Below, in pieces: positions 42,761-51,119 of a stretch of DNA of 64,000 nucleotides (position 1 is its first letter; each line of letters starts with the position of its first letter). The stretch spans positions 744,001 through 808,000 of the forward strand of contig OZ257136.1 in the NCBI GenBank assembly GCA_965278995.1, read 5' to 3'. This stretch comes from JADJYF01 sp965278995. Its GTDB lineage: Bacteria; Pseudomonadota; Gammaproteobacteria; Ga0077536. The notes below the pieces were generated by a model. The model had not been told where the DNA came from, searched no databases, and worked only from the letters and a program-made list of their open reading frames with translations. Position numbers and translations under genes: made by a program.

Positions 42761-43783
42761 TCAGCGCGGATTCCGGCCGACAAAGAACTCGCTGTCGTCG
42801 AGTTCTTCGAGCTTGAATCCACTCTGAATCAAGGCGTGACGCAGCGGCTTCATCTGACGATCGACCAGCCGCATACTCGGCGCGCGCAGCGGACCGCCAT
42901 TGAAACCCTGCAGCCAGCCCTGGTATTTCCACAGCATGCGATGCAGGAAATTCGAACCGGCGAGCACGGCCATTGCAGCCGTACTTGCCTGTCGGCCTGG
43001 AAAAATGGTCCAGTATTCGTCCATTGCCGTATTGATCTGACCGTCGCGGATCAGCTTGAAGATGCGTGGAATGGTCGCTCCGTAATATTCGTAATTGCTG
43101 GTACCCATGAATTGCATGTCGATCAGCGTCGCCATCGGCAGACCGTTGCTCTCGATAGGCTCGATGACCAGTACGCGATCTCGGAATCGGTTGTACACAT
43201 CGACGAAGCCGCCGATGCTGGGCATGCCACCTTCTGCCTTGATAGCGACGATATTCGGGCAGTCGTCGAGCAGGCGCTCAATGAGCTGTGGACTGAAGCC
43301 CGCCGAAGGATGAATGCGCTCGAAACCCCACAGCGGGACCGGAAACAGAATGACCCCGAGTTGCGTGGCATCGCAGAACGCCCGCGTATAGGCGTAAATG
43401 GCCTCGGCATCTCTGGGATAGAACGTCGGGGGATAGCCGAGCAGGGCGAGTTCAGCGCCGCGCGTCTCGGTCAGCTGTGCCGCTGCGATGTTGTCTTCCA
43501 GCGAATTGAAACTCGCATGATGGATGAGATGCAGGCGGCCTTGCGCTTCCTCGGCGCCGCTGGCAACAAAGCGGGCATATTCATCGAGCGTGATGGCGAC
43601 TTCGGAAACCATCAGCGTGCCCCAGAAGCCGTACTCAATCTCGAGACGGATATCATGGCGCGTGGCTGCGTCGTTGATGTCGGACAGATCGCGCGTGAAC
43701 GTCGGCGTCACCACGTTGGCTACGCCGTGCATCGTTTCACGCGCCCAGACGCGCGCTTCGCTTCGCGAGAAAGGCAGTTTCAT
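42761..43783 (-). CDS. DHDPS/NAL-family aldolase (hydratase-aldolase-like)
   Basis: 340 aa, (beta/alpha)8 barrel. Lys182 in VAIKAEGG is the Schiff-base lysine. The family's proton-relay Tyr position in YNxP is replaced here by FPVP (VILFPVPLWG). In aromatic clusters such as nah/phd, DHDPS-family members (NahE/PhdJ type) cleave the ring-opened hydroxybenzylidene-pyruvate to an aldehyde plus pyruvate. Context suggests the same, but the substrate is not established. Gap of 9 bp to the SDR gene. Confidence 0.82.
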   Translation of the reverse strand: MKLPFSRSEARVWARETMHGVANVVTPTFTRDLSDINDAATRHDIRLEIEYGFWGTLMVSEVAITLDEYARFVASGAEEAQGRLHLIHHASFNSLEDNIAAAQLTETRGAELALLGYPPTFYPRDAEAIYAYTRAFCDATQLGVILFPVPLWGFERIHPSAGFSPQLIERLLDDCPNIVAIKAEGGMPSIGGFVDVYNRFRDRVLVIEPIESNGLPMATLIDMQFMGTSNYEYYGATIPRIFKLIRDGQINTAMDEYWTIFPGRQASTAAMAVLAGSNFLHRMLWKYQGWLQGFNGGPLRAPSMRLVDRQMKPLRHALIQSGFKLEELDDSEFFVGRNPR

Positions 43784-43792
43784 GAGCGTCTC

Positions 43793-44602
43793 CTACATCG
43801 TGAGCTTGAGGCCGCCATCGACGTAGATGGTCTGGCCGGTGATGTAACCCGCGGCCGGCAGCGCGAGCAGAAGGGTTGCCTGGCCAATCTGGTCCGGTGT
43901 TGCCCAGGTGCCGAGAGGAATGCGCGTGGCGAATTCGGCGTCAACGGCGTCGGTTGTCGACTCGCCGCGGGCGCGCGACAGATTGCTGCGCACCGTCAGT
44001 GAACCGGGCGTTTTGACCGCGCCCGGTGCAATCGCGTTTGCGGTCACACCATGCGGAGCGAGTTCGAGTGCGCACGAGCGCGTGAACGCCTCGAGACCGC
44101 CCTTGCTCGCATCGTAATGGCCCATGCCCACATAGCTTTTCCAGGTATCGATCGACGAGATATTGATCAGGCGTCCGTGCGCACCCGCGCGGATCAAGTG
44201 CGGAAATGCCGCGCGCGTCAACAGGAATACACCGCGCAGATTGATACCGATCACCTGATCCCACAGTGCCGTCGACATTTCGGCTATCGGCGACATCGGA
44301 TAGACGGCAGCGTTGTTGACGACGATGTCGAGATGCCCGAAATGTTCGATAGTCTGTCGAACAAGCTCGGCGATGGCGGCCTCGTCAGCCATATCGCAGG
44401 TCACCGCGAGTGAACGGCCACCGGCTGCGACGATTGCCGCGGCACAGGTTTGATTTGCCTCGGCGTCGACATCGGCAACCACCACGGCGGCGCCGGCGAC
44501 AGCGAGATTCTCGGCAATGCCGCGACCGATACCTTTGGCACCACCGGTGACGATGGCGACGCGGCCGGACAAATCGAACAGAGCGAGGGCACGTGCGTCC
44601 AT
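43793..44602 (-). CDS. SDR family dehydrogenase (cis-dihydrodiol-type candidate)
   Basis: 269 aa. NAD-binding TGGAKGIGRG at residues 19-28, NNAAVYPM (NNAG variant), catalytic Ser in INISSID, and YDASK, so all classical short-chain dehydrogenase motifs are present. C-terminal GQTIYVDGGL is standard. Next to the Rieske oxygenase subunits it most likely rearomatises a cis-dihydrodiol, though general SDRs look the same. Confidence 0.9.
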   Translation of the reverse strand: MDARALALFDLSGRVAIVTGGAKGIGRGIAENLAVAGAAVVVADVDAEANQTCAAAIVAAGGRSLAVTCDMADEAAIAELVRQTIEHFGHLDIVVNNAAVYPMSPIAEMSTALWDQVIGINLRGVFLLTRAAFPHLIRAGAHGRLINISSIDTWKSYVGMGHYDASKGGLEAFTRSCALELAPHGVTANAIAPGAVKTPGSLTVRSNLSRARGESTTDAVDAEFATRIPLGTWATPDQIGQATLLLALPAAGYITGQTIYVDGGLKLTM

Positions 44603-44616
44603 CGTAAATACCTGAC

Positions 44617-45111
44617 TCAGAAGAATACCGTGATGTTGTCGATGAGGTCGTGATCGAAAATGATCATGCGTTCGCGTAGACGCCAGCGCTGGTCGATGCG
44701 CGCCCAGCAGTCGCGACGGCTGCCAACGAAACAGTATTCCTCACGCCCTGAACGGCTGCGGAAAACCATGAAATTCGACGCCACCCGCACTACGTCCGGC
44801 GTTTCCACTGCGAGGATTTTCACATTGGAGACGAAGTGCCGCACGCGCGATGGCGGCTCTTCGGCATGTGCCGAGCCGGTACGCAGACGCGCGACGCGCA
44901 GCCCCATCGTTATGCGGTTCTCGTCGAAATGGGTCAGCAGATGCGGGCGATGAAAATCCTCCTCGCCGCGATCGAGATCCTGGCGCACGGGGCCCCAGTA
45001 GCGGATGTCGTCAGCCATGAGAGCCAGCCAATCCTCGAACTGGTCGTTGTCGAGCAACCAGTATTCGTCGACCAGCACGCTCTCGAATTCATGTCGCAGG
45101 ACGAGACTCAT
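44617..45111 (-). CDS. aromatic-ring-hydroxylating dioxygenase beta subunit
   Basis: 164 aa NTF2-fold small subunit. EFESVLVDEYWLLDNDQFEDWLALMADDIRYWGPVRQ, HFDENRITMGLRVARLRTGSAHAEEPPSRVRHFVSNV and RERMIIFDHDLI match BphE/NahAd-type subunits strikingly. The ATG at 45111 overlaps the alpha-subunit stop as ATGA; a further ATG at 45132 is possible. It forms alpha3beta3 hexamers with the alpha subunit, with mainly structural function. Confidence 0.95.
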   Translation of the reverse strand: MSLVLRHEFESVLVDEYWLLDNDQFEDWLALMADDIRYWGPVRQDLDRGEEDFHRPHLLTHFDENRITMGLRVARLRTGSAHAEEPPSRVRHFVSNVKILAVETPDVVRVASNFMVFRSRSGREEYCFVGSRRDCWARIDQRWRLRERMIIFDHDLIDNITVFF

Positions 45112-46364
45112 CGCGACATCATCTCGTGCCATTTTGCGTACAGACCGAAAACGCCAATCTCGGTCGACGGCGGATGAATGAGCCCGGGTTTGTCATCCAT
45201 GTGCCGCCCGTGACCGTGACCCATCTGATAGTTGAACGGATAGTCACGGCGCAGAACGCCGCCCTGAAAGCTGGCGATATCACCCCAGGCAACACCGTCA
45301 TCCTGTTCAAAAATGCCCGAGGCGGAAAACGTGAGGCCCATCATCCTGCGTGTGATATCGACAACTTCCGGCGGCGCGTCACGCTCGATCAGACCGTACG
45401 ACCACACATCGAGCGATTTCGGCCCACGCGGATGCCAGACCCGAACACTGGTAAAACCGAGAAACGAAATGATCGAAAAATTCGGGAATACCGTGCCGAC
45501 GTGAATGGTCAGGATGAGATCGGCTTGCGCCGGTGTCAGCATTTCACGCGCTTCCTCGCGCAGGCGCGCGAAATGCGCTGCCTGAGCGGGGGCGAGCTCG
45601 CCGCCATCGACGTCGAAATTGATCCAGCCATGGCCGTTGCCGCAGTTGACTTCGAAGTCGCGCACCCACGGATTGTTACCGCGATAATCACCCTGCGGGC
45701 CGAGACCGATCTGCAGCATGCTGCGATGAAGCGCGCCGGTATGATAGTTATCGCCGCTGAACTGTTCGGCTGCGAGTTTCCAGTTGCCGCCCAGACGCCA
45801 GCGGTGACAGCCGGGCATCGCGACCGTCCCGTTGCGCGAGCGATTCAATACGATATCCAGATACCAGGCCATGTCACCGAGATAATCGATAAGGGCAGGC
45901 GCGTCTGCATTGCCGTTGGCGAACACGAGGCCGCGAAATGACTCGACTCGTGGTACCTCAATCAAACCCCATTCGTCGCGATCGAGTTCGTTGTGATAGG
46001 CGCTGTCGAGTTGCGGCACGCCGCGCAGACGGCCTTCGGTGTCATAGCTCCAGCCATGATAGGGACAGACGAACAGCTTCTGATTGCCGTGATCGCGCCG
46101 GCAGATCCGCATGCCGCGATGGCGGCAGGAATTGACGAACACGCGCAGCCTGCCGTTCGCATCGCGGGTGACCAACACGGGCTCTTCGCCCATGAACGTG
46201 GTCAGATAGTCATTCGGCTCCGGGACCTGACTCTCGTGCGCGACGTAGAGCCAGGAGCGGGCAAATATATTTTCCTGTTCGGCGCGATAGACGTCGTCCT
46301 GAATAAAAACTCTGGGACTGACCGTGCGCCGGTCGAGATCGACAAGCGATGCGAAATCGGACAT
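45108..46364 (-). CDS. aromatic-ring-hydroxylating dioxygenase alpha subunit (Rieske)
   Basis: 418 aa. Rieske 2Fe-2S site: Cys80-His82 (CRHRG) and Cys100-His103 (CPYHGWSYD). The mononuclear iron site contains His208 and His213 in SGDNYHTGALH, with a C-terminal acidic ligand region (GIFEQDDGVAWGD). The family attacks an aromatic ring with O2 to give a cis-dihydrodiol. Ferredoxin and reductase genes are not in this operon. ATG 46364 follows the dioxygenase gene by 13 bp. Confidence 0.95.
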   Translation of the reverse strand: MSDFASLVDLDRRTVSPRVFIQDDVYRAEQENIFARSWLYVAHESQVPEPNDYLTTFMGEEPVLVTRDANGRLRVFVNSCRHRGMRICRRDHGNQKLFVCPYHGWSYDTEGRLRGVPQLDSAYHNELDRDEWGLIEVPRVESFRGLVFANGNADAPALIDYLGDMAWYLDIVLNRSRNGTVAMPGCHRWRLGGNWKLAAEQFSGDNYHTGALHRSMLQIGLGPQGDYRGNNPWVRDFEVNCGNGHGWINFDVDGGELAPAQAAHFARLREEAREMLTPAQADLILTIHVGTVFPNFSIISFLGFTSVRVWHPRGPKSLDVWSYGLIERDAPPEVVDITRRMMGLTFSASGIFEQDDGVAWGDIASFQGGVLRRDYPFNYQMGHGHGRHMDDKPGLIHPPSTEIGVFGLYAKWHEMMSR

Positions 46365-46377
46365 GACTGCCTGCCGT

Positions 46378-47280
46378 TCAGTGCTGTTCGGTCGGCAGGT
46401 GTCCCCAGCTCGAACCGTTGGTATGGAGTTGCACCGTCCAGTTGTCGTCGTCGATCTCAATGGCACCCCAGCCGAATTCGACATCGAATCCGGACGGTGT
46501 CTTCATGTAGAACGACAGCATCTGATCGTTGGTATGCCGGCCAAGCGAAAGATCTATCGGCACGCCCTTGCGTTGACAGAGATAGTAGGTATCGCCGACG
46601 TCGTCCAGCGCGTTTACCTGGACCATGAAGTGATGCAGGCGTTTCGGCAATTTCATCTCCCAGAAAGCGAGCGAATGGTGCCGGGGATTACAGTGGAGGA
46701 AAGCGAGATTGAGATTGGACTTGACCCCTCTTTCGGGTTGCGGGCGGATCCAGTCGCTCATGCGCAATCCCATCACATCACGGTAAAAATGCAGGCTGGC
46801 GTCGAGATTGTCGACGGTCATCGTGATGTGACCAAAACCGAGATCGCCGGCGACAAAACCGGATAACGGACGGGGACTGTGGAATGGCTGGGCTCGGTTG
46901 ATCAGCGGGCCGGCGTACGCCTCGCTATGGATACCATTGGGGTCGGTAAACGCGATCAGCTGAACGACGTGGCGGCGTTCGCACGCCGCGCTGTCGCCGG
47001 CCGTAACGGCAACGCCAGCATCGCGCAGGCGTGTGGCCAGCGCATCGAGGCTGCGTTCGTCCTGAACTTCCCAGCCAATCAGATTCAGATCGTCAATCGA
47101 GTCCTGCTGCAGAATGAAGCGATGGTGGTGTTCGTCCATGCGCAGTAGTTGGCTACCATCAGCTTCCGCCGGCAGTGCTTCGAGACCCAGTATGCGTGTT
47201 GCATAGTCGACCCAGGCGTCGAGCCTGCTGACGCCAAGACCGAGATAGCCGAGCTGAGTCGGCGTACCTGTCGCGACCAT
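46378..47280 (-). CDS. type I extradiol ring-cleavage dioxygenase (BphC-like)
   Basis: 300 aa two-module VOC enzyme. Iron ligands visible: His151 (GFGHITMTV), His217 (RLHHFMVQV) and Glu268 (DVEFGWG). Conserved second-shell residues are present: the RHHSLAF histidine, His249 in GRHTND and Tyr258 in LSFY. Thus it resembles 2,3-dihydroxybiphenyl/1,2-dihydroxynaphthalene dioxygenases. A GGGGAG ribosome site precedes ATG 47280. First gene of the operon, so transcription starts in the 213-bp upstream gap. Confidence 0.95.
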   Translation of the reverse strand: MVATGTPTQLGYLGLGVSRLDAWVDYATRILGLEALPAEADGSQLLRMDEHHHRFILQQDSIDDLNLIGWEVQDERSLDALATRLRDAGVAVTAGDSAACERRHVVQLIAFTDPNGIHSEAYAGPLINRAQPFHSPRPLSGFVAGDLGFGHITMTVDNLDASLHFYRDVMGLRMSDWIRPQPERGVKSNLNLAFLHCNPRHHSLAFWEMKLPKRLHHFMVQVNALDDVGDTYYLCQRKGVPIDLSLGRHTNDQMLSFYMKTPSGFDVEFGWGAIEIDDDNWTVQLHTNGSSWGHLPTEQH

Positions 47281-47360
47281 GATTTTCTCCCCTCACGAAC
47301 AGCGATGCGAGCGCAATTCAAGCAGGCTCAGCGCCGTTACGCAAGCTTGCTGTGCGCGCC

Positions 47361-47377
47361 GCAATGCTGCGCATTGC
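47361..47377. promoter_or_regulatory. inverted repeat upstream of the aromatic operon
   Basis: GCAATGC-TGC-GCATTGC is a perfect 7-bp inverted repeat 81 bp before the extradiol dioxygenase start. It could be an operator for the operon. No regulator gene is adjacent; the nearest is the unrelated helicase. Confidence 0.35.
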
Positions 47378-47493
47378 AGCACCTGCGCGTGGGGTGAGAG
47401 CGGTGGTCAGCAGCCCGCCATGCGAGCGTAGAAATGGCGCATTTCGCTTATTGCCGGGGCTGATGACGAAGGTTGATTACTCAGGCTGATTAT

Positions 47494-48852
47494 TCACGCA
47501 ATGGACATGCGCTTGCTGGTCACTGCGCGGTTACCGTTATTGTTGCCATTGGTATTCCCGCTGCCATTGCCATTGCGAGCGCCGTTTCCATTGCTGCCGG
47601 CACCGCGGTTTCCATTTCCGCCGCGATTGGCATTGCTGCCATTCTGCGGACGCCGTTTGCCCTGATTCTGGCGTGGCGGATTCGGTGCAACGGACGTCGG
47701 CGCGACATGAGCTGCAACAGGCTGCAGGCTTTCGAACTGCGGAACGGCGACCCGCGGCAGGCTGCGGCGCAGCAGTCGTTCGATGCCTTTCAATTGCGCT
47801 GATTCCTCGCGCGAGACCAGCGACACGGCGGCGCCAGTCGATCCGGCGCGCCCGGTACGGCCGATACGATGGACATAATCTTCCGGCACATGCGGCAGCT
47901 CGAAATTGACGACCTGCGGCAGTTCTTCGATATCAAGGCCGCGCGCTGCGATGTCGGTTGCGACCAGCACCTGTACGCGTCCACCCTTGAAATCAGCCAG
48001 TGCACGCGTTCGCGCATTCTGGCTCTTGTTGCCGTGGATGGCAGCGGCGTCGATATTGTCGCGGAGCAGTCGTTTGGCGAGCCTGTCGGCGCCATGTTTT
48101 GTTCGGGTGAACACCAGCACCTGGTGCCAGTTGTTCGAGCGGATCAGATGACTGAGCAGTGCCGGCTTGGTGTCCTGGTCAATCTGGTAGACATGCTGTT
48201 CTACGGTCTCGGCGGCAACGCGTTCGGGGGTGACGGAAATTTCCACCGGTTGATGCAGCAGCCCTTTGGCGAGCTGGCGGATTTCATCGCAGAAAGTCGC
48301 TGAGAACAGCAGGTTCTGGCGGCGCGCCGGCAGGACGGCGAGGATGCGACGGATGTCACGGATGAAACCCATGTCGAGCATGCGGTCGGCTTCGTCCAGC
48401 ACCAGTATCTCCAACCCGCTGAAACGCGTTACGCCCTGCGAGTGCAGATCGAGCAGTCGACCTGGCGTGGCGATCAGGATATCGACGCCTTTGCGCAGCT
48501 GATCGATTTGCGGGTTGATATTGACGCCGCCGAAGACCACCGCCGAGCGCAGCGAGAGAAACTTGCCGTAGTCGACGACGCTGGCATGGATCTGCGCCGC
48601 GAGTTCGCGTGTCGGCGACAGAATGAGTGCGCGTATCGGCCGATTTGGCGGCGTGTTTTCGGCCAGTTTCTGCAACAACGGCAGCGTGAAGGCGGCGGTT
48701 TTGCCGGTTCCAGTCTGGGCCGCGCCCATGACGTCACGGCCGCTCAGTACGGCGGGAATGCCTTTGAGCTGAATAGGGGTGGGAGTGTCATAGCCCTGCG
48801 CAGCGACCGCGCGCAGCAGTGTGTCGGCGAGGCCGAGGGAAGCAAATGTCAT
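47494..48852 (-). CDS. rhlE: DEAD-box RNA helicase (RhlE-like)
   Basis: 452 aa. Motifs in order: Q-motif PTPIQ, Walker A AQTGTGKT, PTRELAAQ, VLDEADRMLDMGF, SAT, LVFTRTKHGADRLAKRL, and HRIGRTGR. The helicase core ends near residue 360. The tail of about 90 residues is Asn/Gly/Arg low complexity (GNGNRG repeats), likely an RNA-binding, phase-separation-prone region. RhlE-type helicases remodel ribosomes and mRNAs. The next gene downstream is the oxidative operon; cotranscription is unlikely. Confidence 0.93.
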   Translation of the reverse strand: MTFASLGLADTLLRAVAAQGYDTPTPIQLKGIPAVLSGRDVMGAAQTGTGKTAAFTLPLLQKLAENTPPNRPIRALILSPTRELAAQIHASVVDYGKFLSLRSAVVFGGVNINPQIDQLRKGVDILIATPGRLLDLHSQGVTRFSGLEILVLDEADRMLDMGFIRDIRRILAVLPARRQNLLFSATFCDEIRQLAKGLLHQPVEISVTPERVAAETVEQHVYQIDQDTKPALLSHLIRSNNWHQVLVFTRTKHGADRLAKRLLRDNIDAAAIHGNKSQNARTRALADFKGGRVQVLVATDIAARGLDIEELPQVVNFELPHVPEDYVHRIGRTGRAGSTGAAVSLVSREESAQLKGIERLLRRSLPRVAVPQFESLQPVAAHVAPTSVAPNPPRQNQGKRRPQNGSNANRGGNGNRGAGSNGNGARNGNGSGNTNGNNNGNRAVTSKRMSIA

Positions 48853-49052
48853 AGATATCCAGCCTTAGAATTGGGTCGGCGGTCGAAGTGCAACCGTCGT
48901 CGATTGAGCGATGAGTCTGGGCGCGGGTAGGCGTCGAAGTAACCGGCGGGCAGTACGCTGAAGTGCGCCGGCAGCTTAACTCAATTCGCGCGCCGTGTCG
49001 CGCGGCGCGGGTTGCAGAGCCGTCAGGACCGCCGGAGAGAACTCACAGCGGT

Positions 49053-49655
49053 CTATTGCAGGCGGATATTGAACGATACCGAGACGCGGTCTTCATCGGT
49101 CTGATTGGGCGTGACCCAATGTTTCAGCCAGCCCGGGAAGAACAGGATGGCCCCCTCACACGGCACCACGGCGTGGACCTCACTGGTCAAAGTGGTGCTC
49201 TGCTCAAGGCGCATGAAGCAGCGCCACTGGGAAGTCGGACTGCCTTCGCGCGCATCGAGAAACTGGATGACGCCCTGCTCCTCATGGGCGAATTTTAGAT
49301 AGACCACACCCGAGAGCACGGTGTCCGGGTGCGTATGCAGGGCGTTGAAATCGCCTTTGCGGTTGACGTTGGCCCACAGCAGACCGTCGTCGAACTGACG
49401 GCCTTGCGCGAACTGCGGCGCGAGCGTGTTGGCCAGCGCCATGATGCGGCCGATGAGCCAGCGGAATTCCGCATGCCGGTAGAGGTCGTCCTCACTCTGC
49501 CAGCCGCCGAAATTGGTTTTCTCGACCCCTCTTTCGGCCGCCAGCAGGGCATAGATTTTGTCCACCATGATCTGGCGCAGGGTCGGCCAGTCGGGCGTAT
49601 CGGCAGCGAGATCGGCTTGCCAGAGTGGCGTGTAAAACAGTCGTGTTTCGTGCAT
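49053..49655 (-). CDS. TIGR02466-type putative 2OG-Fe(II) oxygenase
   Basis: 200 aa double-stranded beta-helix. HTHPDTVLSGVVYLK contains an H-x-D iron pair, FFPGWLKHWV the second His, and the final RVSVSFNIRL the 2-oxoglutarate-binding Arg. This matches the TIGR02466 family of uncharacterised proteins. Possibly a hydroxylase. Small, cytosolic; no operon partner. Confidence 0.88.
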   Translation of the reverse strand: MHETRLFYTPLWQADLAADTPDWPTLRQIMVDKIYALLAAERGVEKTNFGGWQSEDDLYRHAEFRWLIGRIMALANTLAPQFAQGRQFDDGLLWANVNRKGDFNALHTHPDTVLSGVVYLKFAHEEQGVIQFLDAREGSPTSQWRCFMRLEQSTTLTSEVHAVVPCEGAILFFPGWLKHWVTPNQTDEDRVSVSFNIRLQ

Positions 49656-49771
49656 CTCGCGTGGCTCCCGCAGCGACGGCGCGAAGCGCCTGGCTGGCGG
49701 CGGGAGTGTAGCGCGCTGGTTGCTGCGGTCGCCAGAGAACGGCGCTGGCGCCTATATGTGATACAAAAATA

Positions 49772-49798
49772 TGGACAATTTCAATTTTTCTGTAATAC
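49772..49798 (+). promoter_or_regulatory. candidate sigma-70 promoter of the paa operon
   Basis: TGGACA at 49772-49777 and an extended TG-TAATAC at 49793-49798, 15-16 bp apart, in an AT-rich island (49755-49800) otherwise unusual for this GC-rich window. It lies 64 bp before paaA. PaaX-binding sequences often lie here, but I did not see a clear match. Confidence 0.45.
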
Positions 49799-49861
49799 TT
49801 TAAGCAACCTCGACCACCGTGGTTGCGGTTGCCATCAGCGCGCAGAGGGAGGCGCAGCCGT

Positions 49862-50818
49862 ATGCATACAACGACGCCGTCGACGGAAGAACTTCGCTTT
49901 CAGCACATCGTCGACAACGAAGAAAAAATCGAACCACGCGACTGGATGCCGGAGCACTACCGGCGCAATCTCGTGCGCCAGATTTCGCAGCATGCGCATT
50001 CGGAAGTCGTCGGTCAGTTACCTGAAGGCAACTGGATCACACGCGCGCCGAGCTTGCGGCGCAAGGCCATCCTGCTGGCCAAAGTGCAGGACGAAGCAGG
50101 GCACGCACTCTATCTGTACAGCGCAGCTGAAACGCTCGGCACCTCTCGCGAAGAAATGCAGGATGACCTGCTCAGCGGCAAAGCCAAGTACGCGAGCATC
50201 TTCAACTACCCCACACTAAGCTGGGCCGACGTCGGCGCTATCGGCTGGCTGGTCGACGGTGCCGCTATCGTCAATCAGATTTCTCTGTGCCGAACGTCCT
50301 ATGGGCCCTATGCCCGGGCAATGGTCCGCATCTGCAAGGAAGAGAGCTTTCACCAGCGACAGGGCTTCGAAATCATGCAGACGCTGGCTGCCGGCAGCGC
50401 CGAGCAGCAAGCGATGGCGCAGGATGCGCTCAATCGCTGGTGGTGGCCGACATTGATGATGTTCGGTCCGCACGACGCCGAATCCGCGCACAGCCAGCAG
50501 TCCATGAAATGGAAGATCAAGCGCCAGACCAACGATGAACTGCGCCAGAAATTCGTCGATCAGACCGTGCTTCAGGCCAGGCATATCGGACTCGACATTC
50601 CCGATCCCGCGCTCAGCTGGAATGCTGAACGGGGGCATTACGACTTCGGTCCGATCGACTGGGCCGAGTTCCAGCGCGTGCTCGGCGGTAATGGCCCGTG
50701 TAATCGCGAACGCATGAGCGCACGCCGACAGGCGCAGACCGACGGCGAATGGGTGCGTGAAGCGATGCTGGCGCATGCGGAGAAGGAACGCCTGCGCGCC
50801 GCCGGGCACGCGGCCTGA
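49862..50818 (+). CDS. paaA: phenylacetyl-CoA epoxidase subunit PaaA
   Basis: 318 aa. Catalytic, diiron-carrying subunit of the phenylacetyl-CoA epoxidase. AKVQDEAGHALYLYSAAETLG and KEESFHQRQGFEIM contain the carboxylate and His ligands, and PTLMMFGPHDAES is a strong PaaA block. RNLVRQISQHAHSEVVG fits the N terminus. GGGAGG precedes the ATG. First gene of paaABCDE: spacing 16 bp to paaB, then overlaps. Confidence 0.97.
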   Translation: MHTTTPSTEELRFQHIVDNEEKIEPRDWMPEHYRRNLVRQISQHAHSEVVGQLPEGNWITRAPSLRRKAILLAKVQDEAGHALYLYSAAETLGTSREEMQDDLLSGKAKYASIFNYPTLSWADVGAIGWLVDGAAIVNQISLCRTSYGPYARAMVRICKEESFHQRQGFEIMQTLAAGSAEQQAMAQDALNRWWWPTLMMFGPHDAESAHSQQSMKWKIKRQTNDELRQKFVDQTVLQARHIGLDIPDPALSWNAERGHYDFGPIDWAEFQRVLGGNGPCNRERMSARRQAQTDGEWVREAMLAHAEKERLRAAGHAA

Positions 50819-50834
50819 ACGGAGACTGACCAAG

Positions 50835-51119
50835 ATGAGCTCGAAACATCTACCTCTATGGGAAGTGTTCATTCGCAGTCGTCGCGGACTTGACCACAAG
50901 CATGTCGGCAGTCTGCACGCTGCCGACCCGGCGCAGGCCATGCAAGCCGCACGCGATACCTACACGCGACGCCAGGAAGGCGTCAGCATCTGGGTTGTGC
51001 TGTCGGGCGCTATCCACGCCAGCCAGTTTGAAGACGACGCCGCGAACTTCGACCCGGCCGAAGATAAAGTTTACCGGCACCCGACGTTCTACGACGTCCC
51101 TGAGGAATTGAAGCTGTGA
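50835..51119 (+). CDS. paaB: phenylacetyl-CoA epoxidase subunit PaaB
   Basis: 94 aa. WEVFIRSRRGLDHKHVGSLHAADPAQAMQAARDTYTRRQEGVSIWVV is a near-textbook PaaB sequence. PaaB is required for electron transfer from PaaE within the complex. Its stop overlaps the GTG start of paaC (GTGA), so expression is coupled. Confidence 0.97.
   Translation: MSSKHLPLWEVFIRSRRGLDHKHVGSLHAADPAQAMQAARDTYTRRQEGVSIWVVLSGAIHASQFEDDAANFDPAEDKVYRHPTFYDVPEELKL

Noticed and set aside
42545..44002. Rightward open frame (about 485 codons) over the aldolase and SDR genes
   Set aside because: Spans two real genes on the other strand and contains no recognisable domain.
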